This document shows positions 1 through 5,931 of a stretch of DNA of 12,935 nucleotides, piece by piece. A program made the translations under genes and the position numbers. The stretch comes from VBCK01 sp035511515 (GTDB lineage Bacteria > Pseudomonadota > Gammaproteobacteria > Burkholderiales > Burkholderiaceae_F). Numbering within the stretch: the stretch's first letter is position 1; each line of letters begins with the position of its first letter. Under the pieces are notes generated by a model that was given only the letters and a program-made list of their open reading frames with translations, had not been told where the DNA came from and did not search any database. The stretch spans positions 1 to 12,935 of the forward strand of contig DATKFG010000147.1 in assembly GCA_035511515.1 (NCBI GenBank), in the 5' to 3' direction.

Positions 1-309
1 GAATGGAACGGCCTGGACGCCGCCCAATACCCCAGCGCGGCCTACCAGGGCACGCTCGAAGGTTTCGTCGACGGCGCCCCCACGCTCGCCCGCGGCGAGC
101 TCAGCCTGCACGGAGTCGCCAGGCCCGTGACGCTCAAAATCCTCACCTTCAAGTGCATCGATCACCCGCTCATGAAGCGCGAAGTCTGCGGCGCCGACGC
201 CCTGGGCCACTTCGACCGCGCCGATTTCGGCGTGAACGCCGGGCTGCAATACGGCTTCAGCCAGGACGTCACGCTGCGCATCCAGGTGGAAGCGATCCGG
301 CGCGACTGA
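1..309 (+). CDS. YceI-family periplasmic lipocalin-like protein, C-terminal part (5' end outside window)
   Basis: The frame is open from the first base to a TGA at 307-309, giving 102 visible residues. The YceI pattern is clear: an LHGVARPVTLK strand, then FKC..HP..KREVCGADA, then FDRADFGV, ending in alternating hydrophobic strands (YGFSQDVTLRIQVEA). The family forms a small beta-barrel that binds polyisoprenoid or other amphiphilic lipids, usually in the periplasm, and is often next to cytochrome b561 genes; such a neighbour could lie upstream. Two Cys residues (in FKCI and EVCGA) are typical of one YceI subgroup. The signal peptide and start are not visible. The family call is firm; the specific ligand is not known. 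Confidence 0.9.
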   Translation, partial: EWNGLDAAQYPSAAYQGTLEGFVDGAPTLARGELSLHGVARPVTLKILTFKCIDHPLMKREVCGADALGHFDRADFGVNAGLQYGFSQDVTLRIQVEAIRRD

Positions 310-371
310 ACCCGGCGGTTGCAAGTTCGCACCGTCGCTCCGTCACCCCCAGCTCGGGTCGCACGCGGGCG

Positions 372-420
372 CTCCGACGCACGCAGCACAATTCTGAGCA
401 GCGTGCTGCGCGCGTCGGAG
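372..420 (-). terminator. Long stem-loop in the 3' UTR of the 73-aa small gene
   Basis: Arms 372-389 and 403-420 pair over 18 positions around a 13-base loop. Seventeen positions are Watson-Crick. The remaining one (381/411) is an A.C mismatch in a + strand transcript but a G.U wobble in a minus-strand transcript, so the structure is continuous only in RNA read leftwards. It begins 12 bases past the stop codon of the minus-strand gene ending at 433. There is no U-tract, so it may be a 3' stabiliser or a rho-assisted end rather than a classic intrinsic terminator. Confidence 0.5.
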
Positions 421-432
421 GCCGCATGACGA

Positions 433-654
433 TCACCTTCGTGGCCCCGCGCGCGCTTCATGCGGGGCCTGCTCGCCGGCGCCGGCCAGAGCAATGGGCG
501 CCATTGGCGTCGCTGCATAGACCGCGCCGGCGTGACCGCGAATGAGGTCCAGAGTGCCGGCAATGACGCCGAACAAGGTGACCGCGAACATGGCGGTGAT
601 CAGGCAAGCGAAGAAGAAATCGTTCTTTCCTGGATAAAATTGTGACTGTTTCAT
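433..654 (-). CDS. Hypothetical small single-span membrane protein (73 aa)
   Basis: Not recognised as a named family. The predicted protein has a short polar N-terminus (MKQSQFYPGKND), one clear hydrophobic segment at about residues 13-37 (starting FFFACLITAMFAVTLFGV) and an Ala/Pro/Arg-rich tail. ATG 654 is preferred over in-frame ATGs at 660 and 666 because GAGGA lies five bases upstream of it (660-664). The hydrophobic segment could be a membrane anchor or a signal-anchor. The gene lies about 30 bases downstream of a strong terminator (685-724), leaving little room for its own promoter, so it may be expressed by read-through. A stem-loop follows its stop codon. It converges with the yceI-like gene. 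Codon use in the N-terminal half looks coding; the C-terminal third is less convincing. Confidence 0.6.
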   Translation of the reverse strand: MKQSQFYPGKNDFFFACLITAMFAVTLFGVIAGTLDLIRGHAGAVYAATPMAPIALAGAGEQAPHEARAGPRR

Positions 655-684
655 GACCATCCTCACAGGGTTGACAACTCAAAG

Positions 685-724
685 AAAAAGCCCGGAGGCG
701 TTCAACGCGATCCGGGCTTTTTTT
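685..724. terminator. Bidirectional rho-independent terminator (possible attenuator)
   Basis: Arms AAAAAGCCCGGA (685-696) and TCCGGGCTTTTT (711-722) pair perfectly over 12 bp. Inner GCG/CGC pairs close a TTCAA loop at 701-705. Seven T follow on the + strand (718-724), and the minus strand reads TTTTTCTTT, so it can act both ways. It begins 16 bases past the stop codon of the minus-strand 57-aa gene, which it should terminate. It sits just before the RBS of the 73-aa gene, so partial read-through could set that gene's expression. Confidence 0.88.
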
Positions 725-739
725 GCCAGCGAGGTTCAG

Positions 740-913
740 CTAACCGCCTGGACCTCCACCCGGATCATCTGTCGGCGTGGCGATGCCGCACAGCGCCATC
801 CCGAGACGGGACGGCGCGGCTGCAGCCGCCATGCGCGTTGAGCGCAACCACGAGCCGGCCGCCGCGAACTCGGTTCGCAGCGAAAGGACGTGGCAGTTGC
901 GCAGGTTGAACAT
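740..913 (-). CDS. Hypothetical 57-aa peptide with Gly/Pro-rich C-terminus
   Basis: Read directly from the minus strand. ATG at 911-913 is preceded by a near-consensus AAGGAGG (921-927) with seven-base spacing, and the frame closes with TAG at 740-742. The product starts MFNLRNCHVLSLRTEF, has an Ala-rich middle (RMAAAAAPSRLGM) and ends LCGIATPTDDPGGGPGG. It has two Cys (7 and 42) and no convincing membrane span. A strong intrinsic terminator follows the stop, and a plausible sigma-70 promoter with two palindromes precedes it, so the whole transcription unit looks purposeful. I do not recognise the family. A regulatory leader peptide, a small structural protein or a modified-peptide precursor are all possible; no peptide-modifying enzyme is in the window. 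The gene call rests on signals, not homology. Confidence 0.6.
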   Translation of the reverse strand: MFNLRNCHVLSLRTEFAAAGSWLRSTRMAAAAAPSRLGMALCGIATPTDDPGGGPGG

Positions 914-920
914 CTCTAAG

Positions 921-927
921 CCTCCTT
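921..927 (-). promoter_or_regulatory. Strong ribosome binding site of the 57-aa gene
   Basis: The minus strand reads AAGGAGG seven bases before ATG 913, close to the ideal anti-SD complement and stronger than that of most genes here. It is the main reason for believing this short reading frame. The inverted-repeat arm 928-936 abuts it, so pairing of that arm could affect ribosome access. Confidence 0.7.
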
Positions 928-958
928 AACCGGTCGACAACAACATCGCCGACCGGTT
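928..958 (-). promoter_or_regulatory. 9-bp perfect inverted repeat between promoter and RBS (operator or leader hairpin)
   Basis: AACCGGTCG (928-936) and CGACCGGTT (950-958) are perfect reverse complements separated by 13 bases. Each arm contains the self-complementary hexamer ACCGGT, with the two hexamers 23 bases apart, near two helical turns. The repeat spans the predicted transcription start (about 955) and touches the SD site. It could be a repressor operator or a 5' UTR hairpin. Confidence 0.45.
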
Positions 959-961
959 GCC

Positions 962-990
962 AGAATAATCAATGTTGATTCAGACCGCAA
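962..990 (-). promoter_or_regulatory. Putative sigma-70 promoter of the 57-aa gene with internal palindrome
   Basis: On the minus strand TTGCGG (985-990) and TATTCT (962-967) are separated by 17 bases, matching 3/6 and 4/6 consensus positions. The 14-base perfect palindrome AATCAATGTTGATT (967-980) fills the spacer, a classic place for a regulator to bind. The region is more AT-rich than its surroundings. The predicted start near 955 would give a leader of about 40 bases. Confidence 0.4.
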
Positions 991-1090
991 GACTTCCGAG
1001 CGCTATCTGTCGTCGGGAATTCTCGCGTCTTTGCGTCAGTTGAATGTGTGAACTTCGATGTCGTAAACGGCGCTCTAACCGCGTCTGAAC

Positions 1091-2368
1091 TCACGAGGAA
1101 ATCAGAACCACGCTGCCTTGGCCGCCGTCAGCGCAGATGCTGACGATCGCGCGCTGTCCTGCCGGCCGAGCGGCGAGTTCCTTGACGGTCTGGCTCAGGA
1201 TGCGCGCTCCGGTTGCTCCGAAGGGATGGCCCAGCGCGACGCTGCCGCCATTGGGGTTCATTTTTTCGCGGGGAAAGGCGCCGAAGGTCTTATCGACGCC
1301 GACCCGCTGCTGCAGAAAGTCGCGGCTTTCCAGGGCCTTGATGTGGGCGACGACCTGGGCCGCAAAGGCCTCGTGGATTTCCCACAGATCGATGTCGGCG
1401 TAGGTCAACCCGTTGCGGGCGAGTAGGCGCGGGATCGCGTAGGCCGGGGCCATCAGCAGCCCCTCGGTGCGCACATCGATGGAGGCGATCTCCCAGTCGA
1501 GCAGTTTCGCCTTCGGGATGTTGGCGGGCAGTCTGGCCAGGCCCGCCTGCGAGGCCACCCAGACACTGGCAGCGCCGTCGGTCAACGGCGATGAATTTCC
1601 GGCCGTCAGCGTGCCCCGGCCGCTGGTGCGGTCGAAGCTCGGCGGCAGCTTCGCCAGCTTCTCCAGGGACGTGTCGTTTCGCGGGATGGAATCGCGGCGC
1701 AGATCGCCGATCCCGATCACCAGGTCATCGAAGAAGCCCCGATCCCACGCGGCGACCGCGCGCTGGTGACTTTCCAGTGCGATCTGATCCTGCTCGTCGC
1801 GCCCTACGCTCCACTCCCGCGCCATGAACTCGGTGTGTTCGCCCATGCTCATGCCGGTGGTGCGGTTGCTCACGGCCGGGATATACAGCTTGACGTCGCC
1901 GAGCTTCAGATCCGTCACGTGCGAGATCTTCTGCCCCAGCGAACGGGCCTGCTGAAACCTGCGCACCCAGTCCGACAGAGACTGGCCCAGGCCGAGCTGG
2001 ATGCGGCTCAGGCTCTCGACGCCGCCCACCAGCGCGAGGTTGCGGTTGACCCCGTCGATCATTCCGGCGGCCTCGATCGCACCGATCATGCTGGTCGAAC
2101 ACGCCATGATGGTCGAGAACGCCGGGATGGTCGGTGCCACGCCCGCGTCCATCAGCACCTCGCGCGCGATGTTGCTCCAGGTCAGGTTCGGGACCACCGC
2201 GCCCCAGACCGCGAAGTCTGGCGTGGCGCGGCCCAGCTGGTTGACCATGTGCCGCACCACGGGAACGGAAAGGCTGATCGCGTCGAGTTTGGCCAGCGCG
2301 CCATCGACCTTCGCGAAGGGCGTTCGCACGCCCGCGGCAAACCAGATTTCGGGGGTCGTTGAGCGCAC
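1091..2368 (-). CDS. Thiolase (acetyl-CoA C-acyltransferase), FadI-like
   Basis: A 425-aa thiolase that should cleave 3-ketoacyl-CoA with CoA, or condense acyl-CoAs, in the cytosol. The nucleophile Cys90 lies in IMACSTSMIGA, the HEAFAAQ motif holds His332, the catalytic His381 lies in GSVALGHPFGATGAR, and the second catalytic Cys412 is in SICADGGQGS. Full length and the HEAFAAQ and GHPFGATGAR segments resemble FadI, the alpha-type chain partner of FadJ, though no fadJ is present. GTG 2368 is chosen because AAAGGAG (2374-2380) lies five bases upstream and homology begins at once (PEIWFAAGVRTPF); the longer frame from 2482 would overlap the upstream gene by about 100 bases. It is the last gene of a three-gene operon, 11 bases after the flavoprotein gene. 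Its substrate cannot be read from sequence. Confidence 0.92.
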   Translation of the reverse strand: MRSTTPEIWFAAGVRTPFAKVDGALAKLDAISLSVPVVRHMVNQLGRATPDFAVWGAVVPNLTWSNIAREVLMDAGVAPTIPAFSTIMACSTSMIGAIEAAGMIDGVNRNLALVGGVESLSRIQLGLGQSLSDWVRRFQQARSLGQKISHVTDLKLGDVKLYIPAVSNRTTGMSMGEHTEFMAREWSVGRDEQDQIALESHQRAVAAWDRGFFDDLVIGIGDLRRDSIPRNDTSLEKLAKLPPSFDRTSGRGTLTAGNSSPLTDGAASVWVASQAGLARLPANIPKAKLLDWEIASIDVRTEGLLMAPAYAIPRLLARNGLTYADIDLWEIHEAFAAQVVAHIKALESRDFLQQRVGVDKTFGAFPREKMNPNGGSVALGHPFGATGARILSQTVKELAARPAGQRAIVSICADGGQGSVVLISS

Positions 2369-2379
2369 GGACGCTCCTT

Positions 2380-3129
2380 TCAGTTCTTCCCGCCGAAGCG
2401 CTCGGTACGGATCAGCGCCGCGGGCACGGTCTCGGCCACGAGGCTGCGGGTGACGGTTTCCACGAAGTCGTTGGAGCCGCACACGTAGACGTTGCGCGGC
2501 GATTGCCCCCAGTTCGTCAAAATCTCCCTCAGCAGCGGCCGGTCAAGGCGCCGGTCGAAGTCCCGCGGGCGATGCGGCTTGCCGCGCGTGATTATCAAGA
2601 CCAACGAGAATTCCGGCTCGCGCGCCTCGGCGTCCAGCAGTTCGTCGCGGAAGATCAGTTCCTCCCAGACGCGGGCCGAATACACCAGCAGCAGCGGCGT
2701 TTTCGGCTCCACGGCCGACCAGCTGCGCACGATCGCCATCAGCGGCGCCACGCCCGAGCCGCCGGCGATCAGCAGCGTGGGGCCGCCGTCTTCGGGGCGC
2801 CACACGAAGTGGCCGCCAATCGGGCCGCGAAGCTCGATCGTGTCCCCGGCCCGGGCCACCTCGTGAAAGTACGGCGAGACTTCGCCATCCTCCAGGCGCT
2901 CGATGGCGAGCTCGATCAGGCCCGTTTCGGGAGCCGAGGCGATGGAGTAACTGCGTTCGGCCTCGTAGCCGTCGGCGGCGGTGAGCCGCACGTCGACGTG
3001 CTGGCCTGCCACGTGCCGCTGCAGCGGGGACCGCAGCCAGACGCTGATCACGCGCGGCGTGCGCGGCACGATCCGCTCGATCACCGCCTGCTGCCAGCGC
3101 GCCGGGGCGGCGGGGGCGTCCACCGTCAT
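2380..3129 (-). CDS. Ferredoxin-reductase-type FAD/NAD(P)-binding oxidoreductase
   Basis: A 249-aa flavoprotein of the ferredoxin-NADP reductase superfamily. The flavin-binding motif RSYSIAS is at 59-65, the domain linker carries GPIGGHFVW (102-110), the pyridine-nucleotide loop is LLIAGGSGVAPLM (119-131) and the C-terminal reductase motif is VYVCGSNDFVE (214-224). No 2Fe-2S cysteine cluster is present, so it should pass electrons from NAD(P)H to a separate acceptor. ATG 3129 forms an ATGA overlap with the stop of the molybdopterin gene, indicating translational coupling; its own SD is weak, and the upstream ATG at 3159 lies inside the preceding gene. The likely partner is that molybdopterin enzyme, a pairing commonly seen for YuiH-type proteins. 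No signal peptide: cytosolic. Confidence 0.9.
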   Translation of the reverse strand: MTVDAPAAPARWQQAVIERIVPRTPRVISVWLRSPLQRHVAGQHVDVRLTAADGYEAERSYSIASAPETGLIELAIERLEDGEVSPYFHEVARAGDTIELRGPIGGHFVWRPEDGGPTLLIAGGSGVAPLMAIVRSWSAVEPKTPLLLVYSARVWEELIFRDELLDAEAREPEFSLVLIITRGKPHRPRDFDRRLDRPLLREILTNWGQSPRNVYVCGSNDFVETVTRSLVAETVPAALIRTERFGGKN

Positions 3130-3734
3130 GGGTCGTTCGTGTAGCGTTGCTCGCGCCACGGATCGCCGTACATGTGATAGCCGCGCTGCTCCCAGAACCC
3201 GGCCTCGTCACGCGCGGTGAAGCGAAGGCCTTTGAGCCACTTGGCGCTCTTCCAGAAATAAAGGTGCGGGACCAGCAGCCTGGCCGGGCCGCCGTGCTGC
3301 GCCTCCAGCGGTGCGCCGCCAAAGCGCGTCGCGATCATCGCTTTTGCACCCACCAGATCCGCGACCGGCAGGTTGGTGTCGTAGTCGTCGTGCGATTCGG
3401 CCAGCAGGTACGCGCTCGGAGGCGTGATGCCGGCGGCCTGGAACAGATCGTCGATGGTGACGCCGCTCCAGGTCGTATCGAGCTTGGACCACTTGGTGAC
3501 GCAATGGATGTCGCGGCGCCAGACCGTCTGGGGCAGGGCCTCGAACTGCGCCCAGGTCCAGCTCGCCAGCGGCTGCGAGCCGTCGTGGATGGTGAATCTC
3601 CAGGTCGCCCGATCGACCTGTGGCGTCGGCCCTTTCGCCAGGACCGGGAAATCCTCGGTCTGGTACTGCCCTGGCGGTAGTCGATGCGCCACTTCCTCGC
3701 TCGGGCGCCGTCCGAGAAATCCGCGTGTCACCAT
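3126..3734 (-). CDS. Sulfite-oxidase-like molybdopterin-dependent oxidoreductase (YuiH type)
   Basis: A 202-aa single-domain oxidoreductase of the sulfite oxidase/MsrP fold. The Mo-ligand Cys is Cys78 in DIHCVTKWSKLDTTW. Other hallmarks are RLPPGQYQTEDFPVL (18-32), HGGPARLLVPHLYFWKSAKW (147-166) and the end GYHMYGDPWREQRY. Start ATG 3734 has GAGAGGGG six bases upstream (3741-3748). No Tat or Sec signal is seen, unlike MsrP/YedY, so it should act in the cytosol and cannot use MsrQ in the usual way; the flavoprotein gene that overlaps its stop is the probable electron partner. The physiological substrate of this subgroup is not established; sulfite or an S- or N-oxide is a guess. It heads the operon, divergent from the gene at 3866. 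Confidence 0.92.
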   Translation of the reverse strand: MVTRGFLGRRPSEEVAHRLPPGQYQTEDFPVLAKGPTPQVDRATWRFTIHDGSQPLASWTWAQFEALPQTVWRRDIHCVTKWSKLDTTWSGVTIDDLFQAAGITPPSAYLLAESHDDYDTNLPVADLVGAKAMIATRFGGAPLEAQHGGPARLLVPHLYFWKSAKWLKGLRFTARDEAGFWEQRGYHMYGDPWREQRYTNDP

Positions 3735-3865
3735 CAATATCCCCTCTCCGATATCAGCGAGCCTTGTTGGCAAAGCCGGGCGGGCGCAAAATTTCCATTC
3801 CAACAATCGAGGCCGGGGCGCAGCATCTTCGCGAGTATCGGCCCAATTCAGGAAGGAGGAGTGCC

Positions 3866-4918
3866 ATGGCAGGGTTTCGAGTCGTCGCAACCGCGCTGGG
3901 TTTTGCTATCGGTATCTTAACGGCGGCGCCCGCGGGCGCCTGGCACCGCGGCGAGGTCGACAACCTGGCGGTGCTGCCGGACGCGACCCCGGGCCAGCCC
4001 AGCAGCGTGGAAGGCCTCACCGTCGGGCCGGACGGCAACATCTACGTGCCGACGTTCGGGTTCAACGCCAAAGGTGCGCTGTCGGGCAACGCGGTGCTCT
4101 ACGTGATCGCGCCGGACGGCCAGCTGGTGCGCCAGGTCACGATCGCCAACTCAAGTCCCCACATGCTGGGGCTGGCCTTCAATCCCGTCACTTCCGATCT
4201 GCTGGTGCTCGACTTCGGAGCCGGCAAGGTCCTGCGGGTCGATCCGACCAGCGGGGCCTCTTCGGTTTTCATGGGGCCGGTCGCGGGCTCGGGCCTGAAC
4301 GCGTTGACGTTCGATAAGGGCGGCAACGTCTACGTGTCCGACTCCTTCAACGGCGTCATCTGGAGGACCGGTCCGGCGGGCGGGGCGGCCACGGCCTGGA
4401 GCAAAGATCCGCTGCTGGCGCCCGGAACGGGCCTGACGCCGCCCTTCGGCGCCAATGGCATCGAGTTCAACAACGCGGGCACGGCGATGTACGTCGCCAA
4501 CACCGCCGAGCACCAGATCATCAAGATCCCGATCAACCCGGATGGGAGCGCCGGTGCTGCGTCGATCTTCATCACCGGCATCAATGCGCCGGACGGCATT
4601 GCGATCGACCCGCACGACAACCTGTGGGTCTGCGCCAATCAGGAAGACGAGATGGTCGTGGTCGACCCGACCGGCAAGGTGATCGCCAAACTGGGCGACT
4701 TCAACGGGATCGACGAGCACGGCGTGCCGCACGGGCTGCTGTTTCCGGCCAGCCCGGCGTTCAGCCCGGACGGCAAGACGCTTTACGTGTCGAACCTGGC
4801 CCTGTACCTGCCCTTTGCGGGCGCGCAGGCGGCCGTGGATTCGGCCTGGACCTTGCAGGTCGAACACTTCACGGTCTCGAAGATGGCCGCGGTGATCCCG
4901 TCGCGCGGCGACCACTGA
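3866..4918 (+). CDS. Secreted NHL/SMP-30-like beta-propeller protein
   Basis: 350 aa. Residues 1-25 form a Sec signal peptide (MAGFRVVATALGFAIGILTA, then APAGA before WHRG). The mature part has about six propeller blades with the usual repeat core: VEGLTVGPDGNIYVPTFG, MLGLAFNPVTSDLLVLDFG, LNALTFDKGGNVYVSDSFNG, ANGIEFNNAGTAMYVANTAE, PDGIAIDPHDNLWVCANQED and SPAFSPDGKTLYVSNLA. NHL and SMP-30/gluconolactonase propellers either bind partners or hydrolyse lactones with a metal; I cannot confirm the metal ligands, so no enzyme activity is assigned. Start ATG 3866 has GGAAGGAGG about six bases upstream and puts the signal peptide at the N-terminus, unlike the longer open frame from 3620. It is divergent from the molybdopterin operon with 131 bases between the starts. 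Probably periplasmic or extracellular. Confidence 0.88.
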   Translation: MAGFRVVATALGFAIGILTAAPAGAWHRGEVDNLAVLPDATPGQPSSVEGLTVGPDGNIYVPTFGFNAKGALSGNAVLYVIAPDGQLVRQVTIANSSPHMLGLAFNPVTSDLLVLDFGAGKVLRVDPTSGASSVFMGPVAGSGLNALTFDKGGNVYVSDSFNGVIWRTGPAGGAATAWSKDPLLAPGTGLTPPFGANGIEFNNAGTAMYVANTAEHQIIKIPINPDGSAGAASIFITGINAPDGIAIDPHDNLWVCANQEDEMVVVDPTGKVIAKLGDFNGIDEHGVPHGLLFPASPAFSPDGKTLYVSNLALYLPFAGAQAAVDSAWTLQVEHFTVSKMAAVIPSRGDH

Positions 4919-5097
4919 CGCTCGCAGTCAGGCAAAGAACCCGGCGTTAAGCCAGGGTAGACCGGCAAGACGACCCGCGAGGAGGACCTGAGAGTCAGTC
5001 ATTGAACGGAAGGCGGTCGAACAGGTGCTATCCGAGCGATCCCTTAATCATCGCCCGGGCTACCTTGTAGGGGTTCCTGTCGTGCGCCCGAGATTTC
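4919..5097 (+). other. Intergenic stretch with a weak hairpin
   Basis: Between the propeller gene and the YgjV-like gene. A short bulged hairpin at 4939-4958 (ACCCGGC, loop, GCCAGGGT) lacks a U-tract, so it is a weak terminator candidate. An SD-like GAGGAGG at 4979-4985 has no suitable start codon at the right distance. I see no gene or confident promoter here. Confidence 0.3.
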
Positions 5098-5607
5098 ATG
5101 ACGGCTTCCCTCCTGGTCCACGCCACCGGCATCGCCGCGCTGGGGCTGAGCGTTCGCAGCACCCTGTACCGATGCGACCGCGGCCTGCGTCGCGGCTACC
5201 TGCTGGCCGGCATCCTGTGGGCGCTGAACAACTTCCTGCTGGACGCAACCACGGGAGCCGCGCTGTCGTGCGTGTCGGTTGCGCGTACCGGCACCGCAAG
5301 CCTGCTGTTCCAACGCGGCAACCGGATCCGGATCGGAGCTTGCGCGCTGTTCATCGTGATCTCGCTGGTGGCGGCCTCGCTCACCTGGCGGGGTTGGCTG
5401 ACGCTGCTGCCGGTTGCCGCTTCGATCCTGGTCACCTATGCCGCATTTTTCCTGTCGGGTTCGCGACTGCGCCTCGCGTTGTTGATCAGCGCGCTGCTGT
5501 GGACGCAAAACGTCTTGTCCCTACATTCGCCCGAGCAGATCGGCGGTAATTTGCTGGGAATCGCGGCGGCCGCCGTGGGACTGTGGCGCACACGCAAGAT
5601 TGCGTGA
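5098..5607 (+). CDS. YgjV-family inner-membrane protein
   Basis: 169 aa, strongly hydrophobic, with about five or six predicted spans near residues 4-20, 34-52, 55-70, 79-95, 99-119 and 123-163. Several stretches line up with E. coli YgjV from memory: the N-terminal GIAALGLSVR, the central LTWRGWLTLLPVAASILVTY, GSRLRLALLISALLW and QIGGNLLGIAAAAVGLWR. The function of this Pfam family is unknown. ATG 5098 has only a weak SD, and an in-frame TAG at 5068 limits upstream extension. It lies 179 bases after the propeller gene and 60 bases before the Cys-rich small gene, so cotranscription with the latter is possible. Confidence 0.8.
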   Translation: MTASLLVHATGIAALGLSVRSTLYRCDRGLRRGYLLAGILWALNNFLLDATTGAALSCVSVARTGTASLLFQRGNRIRIGACALFIVISLVAASLTWRGWLTLLPVAASILVTYAAFFLSGSRLRLALLISALLWTQNVLSLHSPEQIGGNLLGIAAAAVGLWRTRKIA

Positions 5608-5657
5608 ACCCGAAGGTGCGCGCAGTATGTAAGCCCTGCGCACATTCCGAGACGATC

Positions 5658-5661
5658 GAGG
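5658..5661 (+). promoter_or_regulatory. RBS that supports a TTG start for the Cys-rich small gene
   Basis: GAGG at 5658-5661 lies six bases before TTG 5668-5670. No ATG or GTG is in frame near this position, so the spacing decides the start. Confidence 0.55.
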
Positions 5662-5667
5662 TGGTAC

Positions 5668-5871
5668 TTGCCAGACGACGCGGATCTCGCCAGCGAAGGC
5701 ACCGAGCATTACCTCGCACGGGCGATTAACGACGCCACCAAAGCGGCAACGCGGCGCGCCGACTTCTGTGACTGCGACTCCTGGCGCCAGGGACGCTTCT
5801 GTGGCGATCACGCGTGCCGTGACGCCTACGAGCGCGAAACGCGCCGGCTGGCCTTGCACGGATCCACGTAG
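5668..5871 (+). CDS. Small Cys-rich, probably metal-binding protein (67 aa, TTG start)
   Basis: Not recognised as a named family. The N-terminal half is acidic and helical (DLASEGTEHYLARAINDATK). It is followed by FCDCDSWRQGRFCGDHACRD, giving Cys34-x-Cys36-x8-Cys45-x4-Cys50, with His48 as a further possible ligand. That spacing suits a small zinc or other metal site but does not match the C-x2-C-x17-C-x2-C finger of DksA/TraR. A charged tail (YERETRRLALHG) closes the protein. The start is TTG 5668 with GAGG six bases upstream. The organised Cys pattern and the hairpin shortly after the stop favour a real gene. It lies 60 bases after the YgjV-like gene. It could be a small nucleic-acid-binding or regulatory protein; I assign no function. 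Confidence 0.65.
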   Translation: MPDDADLASEGTEHYLARAINDATKAATRRADFCDCDSWRQGRFCGDHACRDAYERETRRLALHGST

Positions 5872-5888
5872 GCGGCGCTGCGCGCGCC

Positions 5889-5918
5889 CCGCTCGCGTGG
5901 GAATCCCCACGCGAGCGG
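5889..5918. terminator. 13-bp perfect hairpin between convergent genes
   Basis: CCGCTCGCGTGGG (5889-5901) and CCCACGCGAGCGG (5906-5918) are perfect complements around an AATC loop. It lies 17 bases past the stop of the + strand small gene and 13 bases past the stop of the minus-strand gene ending at 5932, so it probably ends transcription from both sides. U-tracts are poor on both strands. Confidence 0.65.
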
Positions 5919-5931
5919 TTCTGCGATCAAA

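Noticed and set aside
443..469. GGCCCCGC/GCGGGGCC hairpin inside the 3' end of the 73-aa gene
   Set aside because: It lies within coding sequence, has no U-tract and is the sort of 8-bp GC stem common at this base composition.
740..913. Calling the 57-aa peptide a RiPP precursor
   Set aside because: No radical SAM, YcaO, lanthipeptide, protease or dedicated exporter gene is in the window, and the core sequence matches no RiPP class I know. Kept as a hypothetical peptide.
967..980. FNR/Anr box reading of the palindrome AATCAATGTTGATT
   Set aside because: FNR sites are TTGAT-N4-ATCAA. Here the half-sites are in the opposite order with a two-base gap, so it does not fit that regulator.
2369..2482. 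Longer thiolase N-terminus from ATG 2482
   Set aside because: It would overlap the flavoprotein gene by about 100 bases, gives an Arg-rich non-homologous extension and lacks an SD; GTG 2368 has AAAGGAG at the right distance.
3764..3806. Inverted repeat TTGTTGG/CCAACAA between the divergent genes at 3734 and 3866
   Set aside because: Seven-base arms separated by 29 bases are likely to occur by chance in a region of this size, and no supporting promoter elements were seen.
3620..3865. Longer N-terminus for the NHL protein from 3620
   Set aside because: It would run antisense through the molybdopterin gene start and bury the signal peptide; ATG 3866 has a strong SD immediately upstream.
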